Source of the DNA: Marinomonas atlantica
GTDB taxonomy: Bacteria; Pseudomonadota; Gammaproteobacteria; Pseudomonadales; Marinomonadaceae
NCBI RefSeq assembly: GCF_001639725.1
Contig: NZ_LTAW01000001.1
Location: forward strand, 1 to 64,000
DNA length: 64,000 nt
Direction of reading: 5' to 3'
Below are positions 9,505 to 20,327 of the stretch, one piece after another (the stretch's first letter is position 1; every line of letters starts with the position of its first letter). The notes under the pieces were generated by a model. That model had not been told where the DNA came from. It did not search any database and worked only from the letters and a program-made list of their open reading frames with translations. Position numbers and translations under genes: made by a program.

Positions 9505-9889
9505 ATTAAACCGCGACGCTATCCAAGCACAACTACAAACCTGCACCAGTAAAGAAGCTACCTTTAAAGAGTTAGTAAGCCTTAGCAAACAGCTTGATCG
9601 ACTGACGGATGCTGAAAAGATTGAAGAGAACAAGGTAAAAGGCTGTGAAAGTGCCGTCTGGCTGATTGAACGTCAAGAAAACGGAGTATGCACTTTCCAA
9701 GCCGACAGCGACGCAAAACTCATGCGTGGTGTCCTCGCAGTGATTTTAAGCCTTGCTAATGGCCACAGCAAAGCCGAGTTGCAAGCGATGGATCTGGCCG
9801 CAGAGCTGAACGAGTTTAATCTGTCTAGCTACCTCACCAGCTCCCGTACCAATGGAATATTGGGGATTTTGAAAAGAATTAAGAGCTAA
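9497..9889 (+). CDS. csdE: Sulfur acceptor protein CsdE (SufE family)
   Basis: A 130-residue SufE-fold protein that takes persulfide sulfur from CsdA. The acceptor cysteine is C50 in the KGCESAVW motif. The end motif SRTNGILGILKRIK is also typical. Translation is likely coupled to csdA: the ATG at 9497 overlaps the csdA stop by 8 nt (a GTG at 9494 is an alternative). In E. coli the CsdA-CsdE pair works with CsdL/TcdA, and a tcdA gene is present at 11428-12213. Confidence 0.92.
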   Translation: MTELNRDAIQAQLQTCTSKEATFKELVSLSKQLDRLTDAEKIEENKVKGCESAVWLIERQENGVCTFQADSDAKLMRGVLAVILSLANGHSKAELQAMDLAAELNEFNLSSYLTSSRTNGILGILKRIKS

Positions 9890-9920
9890 TGAAAAGGCAG
9901 CATTTTCCTGTACTTATTCC

Positions 9921-10517
9921 CTAAGCAACAAATCCCGCTGTACCCAATCCGATAAATAACAATCCCGTAATGCGATTAATCAGTACAATATGGTGTTTCA
10001 ATACATGAGACACCTTATCAATTGCCGATGATATCAGAACATGAATGATCAAGGTAATCGCCACCAGCTCGATGGTCAGCATAACCGCGTATGCCACGAA
10101 ATGCTCATTAGAGGGGACAAACATTGGAAATAATGCACCAAAGAACACCAATGTTTTTGGGTTCAATAACGAGATCAGTACCCCATTTTTAAAACTGTAG
10201 CCCTGTGCCGCAATAGTCATTGTTCTATTAGAGTAATACAGCGCTTTACAGCCTAAATAGGCGATGTAGCCACTGCATAACCAGGTCATGACTTGAAACG
10301 CTTGCTCACTCGAATGAATCACGGCTAACAGCCATGTATTAGCCAGTAAAGATGCCAACATAAGCCCTGTGGCAATGCCAAAGATCACCGGTAAGGTACG
10401 GCGAAGATTGTGGTTAATGCTGTTACTGACAACCGCCAAACCACCTGGCCCTGGTGAAGCCGCCGATGCAAGGCAAATGGCTAAAAACGTTAACTGGCTT
10501 TCCATAATGTGACTCAT
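9921..10517 (-). CDS. LysE/RhtB-family amino acid exporter
   Basis: A 198-residue inner-membrane protein with five to six hydrophobic segments. The family hallmark SPGPGG appears in the first helix, and NPKTLVFFGALFP in the middle is the conserved NPK motif. Such proteins export amino acids or related compounds; the substrate cannot be read from the sequence. An in-frame ATG at 10505 is an alternative start. An AraC regulator lies immediately upstream on the same strand (39 nt), a common pairing in which the regulator controls the exporter. Confidence 0.92.
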   Translation of the reverse strand: MSHIMESQLTFLAICLASAASPGPGGLAVVSNSINHNLRRTLPVIFGIATGLMLASLLANTWLLAVIHSSEQAFQVMTWLCSGYIAYLGCKALYYSNRTMTIAAQGYSFKNGVLISLLNPKTLVFFGALFPMFVPSNEHFVAYAVMLTIELVAITLIIHVLISSAIDKVSHVLKHHIVLINRITGLLFIGLGTAGFVA

Positions 10518-10556
10518 TAATTAGGTAAGTCACTAATGTAATCCTAACGCTCAGCG

Positions 10557-11387
10557 TTATCTTGTAAAAAATTGCTGCCGATAAGCCGAAGGCGTAATCC
10601 CCATCGCGCTCACGAACGCTTTGCTGAAATGGCTTTGATCATGAAAACCGCAACGATACGCGACGTCTACCGCACTCGAGCCCGCTTTAAGCTGCGCTCT
10701 GGCATGATTCAGTCGTTGTTGGATTTGATATTGGTGTGGCGTGAGCTGAAAGTAACGTTTGAATTCTTTGATTAAATGAAACTTACTGATGCCCGCTTGT
10801 TGCGCGACAGTTTCCAAAGACACTTTATGTTGATACTGATCGGCTAGGTAATCACGTACCTGCTCGATATTCGATTGCGCCAATCCGAGCGCTCTTGGCG
10901 ATTGACCGCGCTTAATGGCGTGCTTTTGCAGCAGATTGACTAAAAACAGCTCCCAATGCACTTCTAAATCCAATGCCTCCGCACCCGATTCGAGCTTAGC
11001 CAATAATAGCTGCATTTGCCGGCTCAAGCGTTCATCTTGCAAAATACTCGCATGGAAACTCGGTACGCCAGATCGACCAAACAACTCTTGGTACAGACCG
11101 CTAACTCGTTCTAATGAAGGGTATAAAGCACGGTAACGCCAACCTTCACCCTGTCCTTTGGAACCGGTATGCAGCTCATCAGGGCTGACAATAGACAACT
11201 GCCCCGGTAAAGCATTGTGACTCGCACCACGATGACTAAAATGCATCACACCTGTATCGACAATAGAAATCACATAATCAGCGTGAGCGTGTTTACCAAA
11301 TACCGTATCCGTGAATTGCGCATGAATGACTTCAAGACCATTTAATACTTGGTGGGTCTTCACATAGCAAAATTCTTCAGCACGCAT
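10557..11387 (-). CDS. AraC-family transcriptional regulator
   Basis: A 276-residue regulator. The N-terminal part (about 1-170) is a cupin-type effector domain with HAHADYVISIVDTG, and the C-terminal 100 residues hold two helix-turn-helix motifs (VSLETVAQQAGISKFHLIKEF and VDVAYRCGFHDQSHFSKAF, each quoted in part). I choose ATG 11387 because GGAG lies 8 nt upstream; a GTG at 11405 is less likely. It sits between tcdA and the LysE-type exporter on the same strand and probably regulates the exporter. Confidence 0.92.
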   Translation of the reverse strand: MRAEEFCYVKTHQVLNGLEVIHAQFTDTVFGKHAHADYVISIVDTGVMHFSHRGASHNALPGQLSIVSPDELHTGSKGQGEGWRYRALYPSLERVSGLYQELFGRSGVPSFHASILQDERLSRQMQLLLAKLESGAEALDLEVHWELFLVNLLQKHAIKRGQSPRALGLAQSNIEQVRDYLADQYQHKVSLETVAQQAGISKFHLIKEFKRYFQLTPHQYQIQQRLNHARAQLKAGSSAVDVAYRCGFHDQSHFSKAFVSAMGITPSAYRQQFFTR

Positions 11388-11427
11388 AACGCTCCCGTGG
11401 CACACTCAAACACCGGTAAAAAATTGT

Positions 11428-12213
11428 TCAGTCTTGTATGGCCTTTTGTGCCAATTTCTCTAGCACTCGCCCGACAGCAACAAAGCCAAAGGTGGCCGTA
11501 ACAACCGTGCTGGCGCCAAACCCTGTATCGCAATTCATCTTGGTCTCTGTATCCCCTCGACGACGTTGCTGAGAAACTGTACCGTCTAGCTGTGGGTATT
11601 TCAGCTGTTCTTGCGAGTACACACACTCAATATCAAAGCGACGCTTATCATTTCGAGTGAAGTTGTAATGGCGACGTAGAAAGTTTCTCAATTTCGCCGC
11701 GAGTGGATCGCGCTCAGTTCGAGCCAAATCACAAATTTGAATTTGCGTAGGGTCCATTTGACCACCCGCAGCGCCTACTGTAATAACTTTACGTTTATTG
11801 CGCTTACACCACGCAATCAAAGCGGCTTTGGGTTTGAGGCTATCGATGGCATCTATAATGTAGTCAAACGGCGTATCGAGCAGCTCAGGGATGTTTTCAG
11901 GGGTGATAAAATCTTCAATGCCGTTCACTTGGCAGTTGGGGTTGATCAACTTAATACGCTCTGCCATGGCGTCGACTTTCGATTTGCCTATGTTGCCATC
12001 TAGCGCGTGAATTTGGCGATTGGTATTCGTGACACACACATCGTCCATATCGATCAAGGTAATCTGACCGATGCCTGAACGCGCAAGAGACTCAGCACAC
12101 CAAGAACCTACTCCACCGATACCAATCACACAAACGTGGGACTGTTGAAAATAGTCATAGGCAGCATGGCCGTATAGGCGACGAATACCACCGAAACGCT
12201 GATCATCACTCAC
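11428..12213 (-). CDS. tcdA: tRNA threonylcarbamoyladenosine dehydratase TcdA (CsdL)
   Basis: An E1-like, ATP-dependent enzyme of 261 residues that cyclises t6A at position 37 of ANN-decoding tRNAs to ct6A. The Rossmann-type nucleotide motif GIGGVGSW is at about residues 32-39, followed by DMDDVCVTNTNRQ, and the family-typical GAAGGQMDPT and MNCDTGFGAS segments. GTG start with GGAG 8 nt upstream. TcdA draws on the CsdA-CsdE sulfur relay, whose genes lie 1.5 kb away on the other strand. Its promoter region holds the palindromic element at 12271-12370. Confidence 0.95.
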   Translation of the reverse strand: MSDDQRFGGIRRLYGHAAYDYFQQSHVCVIGIGGVGSWCAESLARSGIGQITLIDMDDVCVTNTNRQIHALDGNIGKSKVDAMAERIKLINPNCQVNGIEDFITPENIPELLDTPFDYIIDAIDSLKPKAALIAWCKRNKRKVITVGAAGGQMDPTQIQICDLARTERDPLAAKLRNFLRRHYNFTRNDKRRFDIECVYSQEQLKYPQLDGTVSQQRRRGDTETKMNCDTGFGASTVVTATFGFVAVGRVLEKLAQKAIQD

Positions 12214-12270
12214 TCTTTTAACTCCTTGCAGAATCTTACCGATAAGGCAGAATAACGGCTTAGCCTAGCG

Positions 12271-12370
12271 GCGTCTAAATCATGACAAGCACAACGCCCA
12301 AGGATGGGCGTGCGCACCCTTCGCGGACAGGGACGTCCGTCCGTAGGGCGATGCTGTCATGTTTAGACGC
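12271..12370. repeat. 100-bp imperfect palindromic element
   Basis: Outer arms at 12271-12291 and 12352-12370 pair along GCGTCTAAA, CATGACA and GCA, with one unpaired base twice in the left arm. Inside are a small hairpin (CGCCC 12295-12299 with GGGCG 12306-12310) and a GGAC/GTCC-rich palindrome around 12325-12342. It lies between tcdA (leftward) and a TrmB-like gene (rightward). It has no T-tract, so it is not a simple terminator. A REP/MITE-type element or a structured leader are both possible. Confidence 0.6.
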
Positions 12371-12433
12371 GCGTCACTAAGGTCTCTATTCAACCATGCC
12401 TCTGGCGGCTGCGATTAAAACGATTAATAAATT

Positions 12434-13174
12434 ATGCTGCATCAAGTGTTAGAACAACTCGGTCTTACAGAGCGTGAAGCCACGCTATACCAAACTTTGC
12501 TTAAACTTGGGCCAGCGTCGATTCGTGATATTGCCGAACAATCAGGCGTTAACCGGGGTTCCGCTTACGAATCACTCAAACAGCTGCAAAATAAAGGCGT
12601 CGTCAGCTATTTCCCAAAAGGCAAACGTCGCTTCTTCATGGCTGAGAATCCGGACATTCTGCTCAACCTTGCCGAAGAGCGTAAGCAGAACATAGAGAAG
12701 ACCATTGATTCGCTCAAGCACACGATTATTCCAAGCTTGGTGCAATCCCAACCAACCTTTCACCACACCGACGTGCGTTATTACGAAGGCGACGATGGTA
12801 TTGAGTGGGTATTGCGCGACATTTTAAACGTGGTCTCCCAGCAAGACCATAAGGAATACTGTGTATTTTCCTCCAAACCGATCCGACCGTACTTGTATCG
12901 ACCATTCCCAACGTACACCAAGCAGCGAGTAAAGCTGGGCATTAACGTAAAAGTGATCGCTTTAGGCGACGGTGGTGAAGAGGCTGAGCTGTCTGAACGT
13001 AAATGGATAAAAACCGAAGGCAGTGTCGATGCCAGCTACATTGCCATCTACCCACCCAAGTGTGCCATCATCTCACTCGCACGAGACAACTTCCCGTCGG
13101 CCGTGGTTTTGGAATCCAACGATATAGCCAAAGCACAACAAATTATCTTTGATACTTTATGGCGACTGCTGTAA
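12434..13174 (+). CDS. TrmB-family transcriptional regulator
   Basis: A 246-residue regulator. The N-terminal winged helix (residues about 5-70) contains LTEREATLYQTLLKLG and ASIRDIAEQSGVNRGSAYESL, the layout of TrmB-type sugar-responsive regulators. A short coiled segment (about 80-105) follows, then a C-terminal domain of about 140 residues that I cannot assign to a ligand. No clear ribosome-binding site precedes the ATG. It is divergent from tcdA and converges on prpE. Confidence 0.85.
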   Translation: MLHQVLEQLGLTEREATLYQTLLKLGPASIRDIAEQSGVNRGSAYESLKQLQNKGVVSYFPKGKRRFFMAENPDILLNLAEERKQNIEKTIDSLKHTIIPSLVQSQPTFHHTDVRYYEGDDGIEWVLRDILNVVSQQDHKEYCVFSSKPIRPYLYRPFPTYTKQRVKLGINVKVIALGDGGEEAELSERKWIKTEGSVDASYIAIYPPKCAIISLARDNFPSAVVLESNDIAKAQQIIFDTLWRLL

Positions 13175-13192
13175 TGCGTCATGTTCCGAAAT

Positions 13193-13219
13193 AAAAAAAG
13201 CCCGAGCAATCGCTCGGGC
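13193..13219 (-). terminator. Rho-independent terminator after prpE
   Basis: GCCCGAGC (13200-13207), loop AATC, GCTCGGGC (13212-13219); on the minus strand the stem is followed by seven Ts. It lies in the gap between the converging TrmB-like gene and prpE. Confidence 0.85.
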
Positions 13220-13276
13220 AACAGTGGAGTAACATGGCGTGGCCATGTTGGCTGGCTTAAAAACTCAGCTTGGCTG

Positions 13277-15181
13277 CTAACCCGCCAGTTTGTCGACAAT
13301 GATGCCGCGCTCGGCCATTAAGTCCTGAATATCATGAATACTGTTTGGATCGTCGATGGTGGAAGGAATATTAAACTCTTCTCCCGAAGCAATCTGACGC
13401 AGTAATTTACGCAGGATTTTACCAGAACGGGTTTTCGGTAACTTAGGTACCACCATCGCAATCTTAAAGCAGGCCAAGGCACCGATTTCTTGACGAACCA
13501 AAGCCACTAACTCTTCTTGAATTTTATCGGTGTGTTCTTCATAGCCATTTTTCAACAGTACCAATCCTAATGGTAACTGGCCTTTTAGATCGTCATTGAT
13601 ACCGATCACACAGCATTCAGCCACAGCGTCGTGCATGGCGACGACTTCTTCCATTTCACCGGTTGATAGCCGATGTCCTGCCACGTTGATAACATCATCG
13701 GTTCGTCCCATGATAAACACATAACCGTCTTCATCGATGTAACCACCATCTCCAGAGGTGTAATAGCCCGGGTATTCACTTAAATAACCCGACTTAAAGC
13801 GATCGATATCGCCCCAAATAGCCGGTAAACAACTGGGGGGCAGCGGTCTTTTTAAGGCGATACTGCCCTGCTCCATTGGCGCGAGCGGCTCACCTCGATC
13901 ATCCAGCACATGCACTTGAAACCCAGGGGATGGCACTGTCGACGAACCTGGTTTAGCAATCTTCATTTCCAACCCTATTGGGTTAGCGCAAATCGCCCAG
14001 CCAGTTTCCGTTTGCCACCAATGGTCAACAACACATTTACCGGTGACGGCTTTAGTCCATTCGTACGTAGGGGGATCTAAACGTTCTCCTGCCATAAAGA
14101 TGACCCGCAAACCGGCTAAGTCTTCTTTGTTCAGTAACTCGGCATGCGGATCTTCTTTACGAATCGCACGAAATGCCGTCGGCGCAGCAAACAAAGTCTT
14201 CACATCGTACTCTTTACAGACCCGCCAGAATTCACCGGCATTAGGCGTCATAATCGGCTTGCCTTCGTACATCACAGTGGTGCAACCATAAATCAAAGGG
14301 CCATATACAATGTATGAATGACCGACGACCCAACCGACATCCGATGCCGCCCAAAACACTTCACCCGGGCTCATGTTGTAAATGGCTTTCATCGAATAGT
14401 TCAAGGCGACGGCATGACCACCATTGTCGCGAACCACACCTTTCGGTTTTCCGGTCGTCCCCGACGTGTATAGGATATAGAGTGGATCAGTACCTTTAAC
14501 AGGGGTACAGTCACACGGAAAAGCACTTTTCACCAGCTCGTTCCAGTCGTAATCCCTGCCTGCTTTAAGCTCTGCAAGCTCTTGTTCTCGTTGAAAAACA
14601 ATACAAGCATTGGGCTCATGCTTAGCTTGTCTTAACGCTTCATCAAGTAACGGCTTGTAAGACACGACTCGGCTTACTTCTATGCCACAAGAAGCCGTCA
14701 CAATGGCTTTAGGCTGGGCGTCATCAATACGTACCGCTAACTCATGGGCAGCGAAGCCACCAAAGACAACGGAGTGAATCGCCCCAAGCCGTGCAACTGC
14801 TAGCATGGCCATCAAAGCTTGAGGAATCATCGGCATGTAAATGACGACTGTATCGCCCTTACCGACCCCCTGCTGCTTCAATGCGCCCGCAAACACAGAC
14901 ACTTCATCTAACAACTCTTGATAGCTGTAAGTTTTCTTGGTGTTGGTCACGGGGGAGTCATAAATTAACGCCGCTTGATCAGCACGGCCGTTAGCGACGT
15001 GATGATCAAGCGCAAGATAGCAGGTATTGAGTTCGCCATCAGCAAACCATCGATCCATGCCATGCTCATCCTGTGAGAGCACGGTATGCGGAAATTGGAA
15101 CCACTCTAACGCTTGCGCTTTTTCGCGCCAAAATGCCTCTGGTTCAGTACAGGCACGTTGATACTCTATTTGATATGACAT
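13277..15181 (-). CDS. prpE: Propionyl-CoA synthetase-like acyl-CoA ligase (PrpE/Acs family)
   Basis: AMP-forming acyl-CoA synthetase of 634 residues, activating a short-chain acid (propionate or acetate) to its CoA thioester. The nucleotide motif YTSGTTGKPKG, the WWQTETGW motif and the C-terminal acetylatable-lysine motif PKTRSGKILR are present. The stretch RPLPPSCLPAIW is typical of PrpE rather than Acs, so propionate is my preferred substrate. I start at ATG 15181 (MSYQIEYQRA); an upstream in-frame start adds 11 residues that look non-native. No prpBCD genes are in the window. It lies 95 nt downstream of the second atpC on the same strand, with a terminator after it. Confidence 0.88.
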   Translation of the reverse strand: MSYQIEYQRACTEPEAFWREKAQALEWFQFPHTVLSQDEHGMDRWFADGELNTCYLALDHHVANGRADQAALIYDSPVTNTKKTYSYQELLDEVSVFAGALKQQGVGKGDTVVIYMPMIPQALMAMLAVARLGAIHSVVFGGFAAHELAVRIDDAQPKAIVTASCGIEVSRVVSYKPLLDEALRQAKHEPNACIVFQREQELAELKAGRDYDWNELVKSAFPCDCTPVKGTDPLYILYTSGTTGKPKGVVRDNGGHAVALNYSMKAIYNMSPGEVFWAASDVGWVVGHSYIVYGPLIYGCTTVMYEGKPIMTPNAGEFWRVCKEYDVKTLFAAPTAFRAIRKEDPHAELLNKEDLAGLRVIFMAGERLDPPTYEWTKAVTGKCVVDHWWQTETGWAICANPIGLEMKIAKPGSSTVPSPGFQVHVLDDRGEPLAPMEQGSIALKRPLPPSCLPAIWGDIDRFKSGYLSEYPGYYTSGDGGYIDEDGYVFIMGRTDDVINVAGHRLSTGEMEEVVAMHDAVAECCVIGINDDLKGQLPLGLVLLKNGYEEHTDKIQEELVALVRQEIGALACFKIAMVVPKLPKTRSGKILRKLLRQIASGEEFNIPSTIDDPNSIHDIQDLMAERGIIVDKLAG

Positions 15182-15309
15182 GCAGGCAGACCTTTTATGT
15201 TTATTCTTTGCCAAACTTCAGATTGTCTACAATCTAAAGCGTCGAAACCAAATATAGACGAAAAAAGCGCCAAAAAATCTAATACTAAAGGCTAATATTT
15301 GAATATTAT

Positions 15310-15747
15310 TTATTTTTTGTCGACAAAGTGAGCCGTTCTACGATTCTGTTCAATCACTTTAAGGCGCGCTACCGCTTCGCTTAGCTCTTTCAAAGCACGG
15401 TTATGGTCAAGATCATTAACCGAGCTACCTAAGTGCTCTTCCGCATGCTGTTTAGCCGCAAGGGCTTCTGCTTCGTCTAGCTCACCCGCTCGCTCTGCAA
15501 AGTCTGCTAATAATATGACCCGATGAGACTGCACTTCCATAAACCCACCCGAGATATACAACAACTCTTCACTATCATCCTCTTTTACCAAACGAGCACT
15601 GCCCGATTTTAATAGCGTCAATAGCGGGGCATGTCCGGGATAAATGCCAACATCACCCAAATCCGCAGGCACAACAATATACTTCACAGCACTGGAGTAC
15701 AGTGTGCGTTCAGCACTGACAATGTCGCAAAGAATGGTTTGGCTCAT
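15310..15747 (-). CDS. atpC: Second F1 ATP synthase epsilon subunit paralogue (AtpC2)
   Basis: A 145-residue epsilon subunit. Shared with AtpC1 by eye: CDIVSAE near the start, [29 protein letters not shown] and the LSEAVARL helix; about half of the positions agree. It differs in a longer lysine-rich C-terminus (FVDKK) and a non-conserved first loop. Reading frame and ribosome-binding region are intact (AAAAGGAG upstream), so it does not look like a pseudogene. A terminator (15874-15901) separates it from the main operon. It may replace AtpC1 in the enzyme or tune inhibition under some conditions; this is inference. Confidence 0.92.
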   Translation of the reverse strand: MSQTILCDIVSAERTLYSSAVKYIVVPADLGDVGIYPGHAPLLTLLKSGSARLVKEDDSEELLYISGGFMEVQSHRVILLADFAERAGELDEAEALAAKQHAEEHLGSSVNDLDHNRALKELSEAVARLKVIEQNRRTAHFVDKK

Positions 15748-15873
15748 AAAAACTCCTTTTTAAACTAGTTGGTTACTGCACTACATGCATAAATCCTTCC
15801 AACTATGAAAAACCCACTCCTTTTATAGACCAACATGCTGTATAGGTGCTGTTAAACACCAAATTTTAGGCAT

Positions 15874-15901
15874 AAAAAAAGCAGCCCTAAGGCTGCTTTT
15901 T
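15874..15901. terminator. Terminator of the atp operon
   Basis: AGCAGCC (15880-15886), loop CTAA, GGCTGCT (15891-15897), with an A-run before and a T-run after, so it can work on both strands. It closes atpI-to-atpC and cuts off the second atpC. Confidence 0.85.
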
Positions 15902-15922
15902 ATGATCTGGATAACGTCTAGC

Positions 15923-16342
15923 TTATTTGCTTTGACGGAACTGCTGGATAGTACGTAGACGCGCTACGGCTTCCGCCAATTCAGCCGTTGCACGGCTAAT
16001 ATCCAAATCAGCATGTTGCTGATCCAACAGATCTTGAGCATGTTTCTTCGCTTCAAGTGCTGCCGCTTCATCAAGGTCGTTCGCACGAACAGCGGTATCT
16101 GCTAAGACAGTTACACGATGAGGCTGTACTTCTAGGAAGCCGCCTGATACGAAAATAATTTCTTCGTCACCGTTTTGCTTAACCACACGAACAGGGCCTG
16201 GTTGCAATGTAGTCAACAAAGGCGCATGACCTGGGTAAACACCTAGATCGCCATAACTACCTGCAGCCACAAGAGTCTCAACAGAACCTGAGAAGATCTC
16301 TTGTTCAGCGCTTACGATATCGCATTGTACCGTGATAGCCAT
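15923..16342 (-). CDS. atpC: F1 ATP synthase epsilon subunit
   Basis: The 139-residue epsilon subunit of the F1 central stalk, last gene of the atp operon. The N-terminal beta-sandwich carries [12 protein letters not shown] and [13 protein letters not shown], and the C-terminal helical hairpin carries [13 protein letters not shown] and [13 protein letters not shown]. Length is normal. It follows atpD after 60 nt that hold a perfect 12-bp hairpin (16368-16393). A paralogue lies 175 nt downstream. Confidence 0.96.
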   Translation of the reverse strand: MAITVQCDIVSAEQEIFSGSVETLVAAGSYGDLGVYPGHAPLLTTLQPGPVRVVKQNGDEEIIFVSGGFLEVQPHRVTVLADTAVRANDLDEAAALEAKKHAQDLLDQQHADLDISRATAELAEAVARLRTIQQFRQSK

Positions 16343-16367
16343 AAGTTGCCTCTTTTCAGTCAGGCTT

Positions 16368-16393
16368 TGTCAGTGAGCCGAGGCTCACTGACA
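16368..16393 (-). other. Intercistronic hairpin atpD/atpC
   Basis: A perfect 12-bp inverted repeat (arms 16368-16379 and 16382-16393) around the dinucleotide GA. No T-tract follows on the minus strand, so it is more likely an mRNA processing or stability element than a terminator. Confidence 0.7.
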
Positions 16394-16402
16394 CTGCGTG
16401 GA

Positions 16403-17791
<1,389 letters not shown>

Positions 17792-17807
17792 TTAATACCT
17801 AAATACC

Positions 17808-18668
17808 TTAAACCGCTGCCGCGCCGCCAACAATCTCAGAAATTTCCTGAGTAATGGCTGCCTGACGTGCCTTGTTGTACACCAACTGCAATTCATTAAT
17901 GATATCGCCCGCGTTGTCCGTTGCGTTTTTCATAGCCAGCATTCGAGCGGCTTGTTCACACGCAATATTTTCAACAACGGCTTGGTATACCTGAGATTCT
18001 ATGTAACGAACCAGTAGATCATTTAAGATCTCAACTGCATCAGGTTCGTACAGGTAATCCCAGTGGTGCTTCAGTTCTGCATTTTCTTCTGCTTGTAGCG
18101 GCAAAAGTTGCTCGACACATGGTTTCTGAGTCATGGTGTTAACAAATTCGTTAGACACCAAAACTAGACGGTCGATGCGACCTTCATCAAACGCATCCAA
18201 CATAACCTTCACACTACCAACCAAACGTGATGCTTCTGGTGCATCGCCTAGGCCAGTTACTGCTGCAGATACATTACCACCGTAGTTTTTGAAGAAAGAC
18301 ACCGCTTTTGAGCCAACGGCACAGATCTCAACTTCGACCCCTGCTTCGACAAATTGCTTCATATCTTTTATAGCCGCTTTAAACGCGTTAACGTTCAAGC
18401 CACCACACAAACCACGGTCACTGGATACGATGACGTAACCAACTCGCTTGATTTCACGCTCGGTTAGGTAACGGTGCTTATACTCAGGATTCGCGTTTGC
18501 CAAGTGACCAATCACTTGACGAATGCGATCTGCATACGGACGAGAAGAGGCCATACGATCCTGAGCTTTACGCGTTTTACTAGCGGCTACTTTTTCCATA
18601 GCACGCGTAATTTTTCGCGTATTGTTAATGCTCCCAATCTGAGCGCGTATCTCTTTTCCGACTGCCAT
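17808..18668 (-). CDS. atpG: F1 ATP synthase gamma subunit
   Basis: Central-stalk rotor subunit, 286 residues. The N-terminal helix with [17 protein letters not shown], the [12 protein letters not shown] motif and the C-terminal helix [19 protein letters not shown] are all typical. It transmits rotation between the c-ring and the beta subunits. It lies 78 nt after atpA, a gap that contains a hairpin (18713-18747). Confidence 0.97.
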   Translation of the reverse strand: MAVGKEIRAQIGSINNTRKITRAMEKVAASKTRKAQDRMASSRPYADRIRQVIGHLANANPEYKHRYLTEREIKRVGYVIVSSDRGLCGGLNVNAFKAAIKDMKQFVEAGVEVEICAVGSKAVSFFKNYGGNVSAAVTGLGDAPEASRLVGSVKVMLDAFDEGRIDRLVLVSNEFVNTMTQKPCVEQLLPLQAEENAELKHHWDYLYEPDAVEILNDLLVRYIESQVYQAVVENIACEQAARMLAMKNATDNAGDIINELQLVYNKARQAAITQEISEIVGGAAAV

Positions 18669-18712
18669 ATTAGACCTGCCCTTGTGAGAATGTTAATTCA
18701 CAAACTGCAGAG

Positions 18713-18747
18713 ATGATTGGTGGCCAGCAAGCCAGCCACCCAATCAT
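18713..18747 (-). other. Intercistronic hairpin atpA/atpG
   Basis: ATGATTGG-TGGC (18713-18724) pairs with GCCACCCAATCAT (18735-18747) with one bulged base. It overlaps the atpA stop codon and carries no T-tract. Confidence 0.6.
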
Positions 18748-20291
18748 TACCAAGTTTGTGTAGCTTTAAACTTCTCAATCGCTGACTTGAAAGTACCTGC
18801 GATTTCGTCGTTGTAATTACCAGACTTGTTAATGTCTTGCATCATGGCAGCGTGTTCGCTGTTCATGTAGCTCAACAATGAACTTTCAAAGCTAGCAATT
18901 TTGCTTGTTTCAACATCTGCAAGGAAGCCTTCATTGGCAGCGTAAAGGATTACGCCCATGTCACCTACTGACATTGGACTGAATTGCGGTTGCTTCATCA
19001 ATTCAGTTACTTGCTTACCGTGCTCAAGTTGCTTACGAGTCGCATCATCAAGGTCAGAAGCGAACTGAGCAAACGCAGCCAATTCACGGTACTGAGCAAG
19101 AGCAAGACGAATACCACCGCCCAACTTCTTGATGATTTTAGTTTGCGCTGCGCCACCTACACGAGAAACCGAGATACCAGCGTTCATTGCAGGACGGATG
19201 CCGGCGTTGAATGAGCTTGTTTCAAGGAAGATCTGACCATCGGTGATAGAGATAACGTTCGTTGGTACAAACGCTGATACGTCACCACCTTGAGTCTCGA
19301 TGATAGGTAGAGCTGTCAAAGAACCAGTTTGGCCTTTAACTTCACCGTTAGTGAACTTTTCTACATACTCAGCGCTTACACGTGATGCACGCTCTAGAAG
19401 ACGAGAGTGCAAGTAGAATACGTCACCTGGGTAGGCTTCACGACCTGGTGGACGACGTAGTAGCAATGAGATTTGACGGTAAGCCCAAGCTTGTTTCGTC
19501 AAGTCATCAAATACGATCAACGCATCTTCACCGCGGTCACGGAAGTATTCGCCCATAGAACAACCAGAGTATGGTGCTAGGAACTGCATCGCTGCTGGGT
19601 CAGATGCACCCGCTGCAACGATAGTCGTGTATTCCAATGCGCCATGCTCTTCTAGCTTACGTACTACGTTAGCGATAGTAGACTGCTTTTGACCAATCGC
19701 AACGTACACACATTTAATGCCAGAATCTTTCTGGGCAATAATAGTGTCAATTGCTAGAGCTGTCTTACCAATCTGACGGTCACCGATGATCAACTCACGT
19801 TGACCACGACCGATTGGCACCATAGAGTCGATTGCTTTGTAACCAGTTTGCACTGGCTGATCAACACCCTGACGAGCGATTACACCAGGTGCAACCTTCT
19901 CTACTGCGTCAGTTAGTTTCGCTTCAACTGGGCCTTTGCCGTCAATTGGGTTACCAAGTGCGTCTACAACGCGACCTAGTAGCTCTGGGCCTACTGGTAC
20001 TTCAAGAATACGACCAGTACATTTTGCTTTTTGACCTTCTACAAGGTCTTGGTAGTTACCAAGTACTACGGCACCGACAGAGTCACGCTCTAGGTTCAAT
20101 GCCATACCAAAGATACCACCAGGGAACTCAATCATTTCCCCGTACATTACGTCAGCTAGACCGTGGATCAATACGATACCGTCTGCAACGCTGACAATTG
20201 TGCCCTCATTCTGGGCATCTGAAGTCACATCAAGTGTTTCGATGCGCTTCTTAATGATCTCGCTGATCTCAGATGGATTCAGTTGCTGCAT
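18747..20291 (-). CDS. atpA: F1 ATP synthase alpha subunit
   Basis: Non-catalytic, nucleotide-binding alpha subunit, 514 residues. The P-loop GDRQIGKTA is near residue 169, and the family signature [13 protein letters not shown] occurs near residue 365. The N-terminus ([17 protein letters not shown]) is the helix that binds the delta subunit. Normal length and normal place in the operon. Confidence 0.98.
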   Translation of the reverse strand: MQQLNPSEISEIIKKRIETLDVTSDAQNEGTIVSVADGIVLIHGLADVMYGEMIEFPGGIFGMALNLERDSVGAVVLGNYQDLVEGQKAKCTGRILEVPVGPELLGRVVDALGNPIDGKGPVEAKLTDAVEKVAPGVIARQGVDQPVQTGYKAIDSMVPIGRGQRELIIGDRQIGKTALAIDTIIAQKDSGIKCVYVAIGQKQSTIANVVRKLEEHGALEYTTIVAAGASDPAAMQFLAPYSGCSMGEYFRDRGEDALIVFDDLTKQAWAYRQISLLLRRPPGREAYPGDVFYLHSRLLERASRVSAEYVEKFTNGEVKGQTGSLTALPIIETQGGDVSAFVPTNVISITDGQIFLETSSFNAGIRPAMNAGISVSRVGGAAQTKIIKKLGGGIRLALAQYRELAAFAQFASDLDDATRKQLEHGKQVTELMKQPQFSPMSVGDMGVILYAANEGFLADVETSKIASFESSLLSYMNSEHAAMMQDINKSGNYNDEIAGTFKSAIEKFKATQTW

Positions 20292-20309
20292 GCTAAATTC
20301 CTCAACCCT

Positions 20310-20327
20310 GGTTTCGCGAATGAAACC
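20310..20327 (-). other. Intercistronic hairpin atpH/atpA
   Basis: GGTTTC (20310-20315) and GAAACC (20322-20327) around a 6-nt loop, in the 36-nt gap between atpH and atpA and close to the atpA ribosome-binding site. Weaker than the other hairpins in this operon. Confidence 0.45.

Noticed and set aside
15310-15747. Second atpC as a pseudogene
   Set aside because: The frame is intact, key epsilon motifs are kept and a good ribosome-binding site precedes it.
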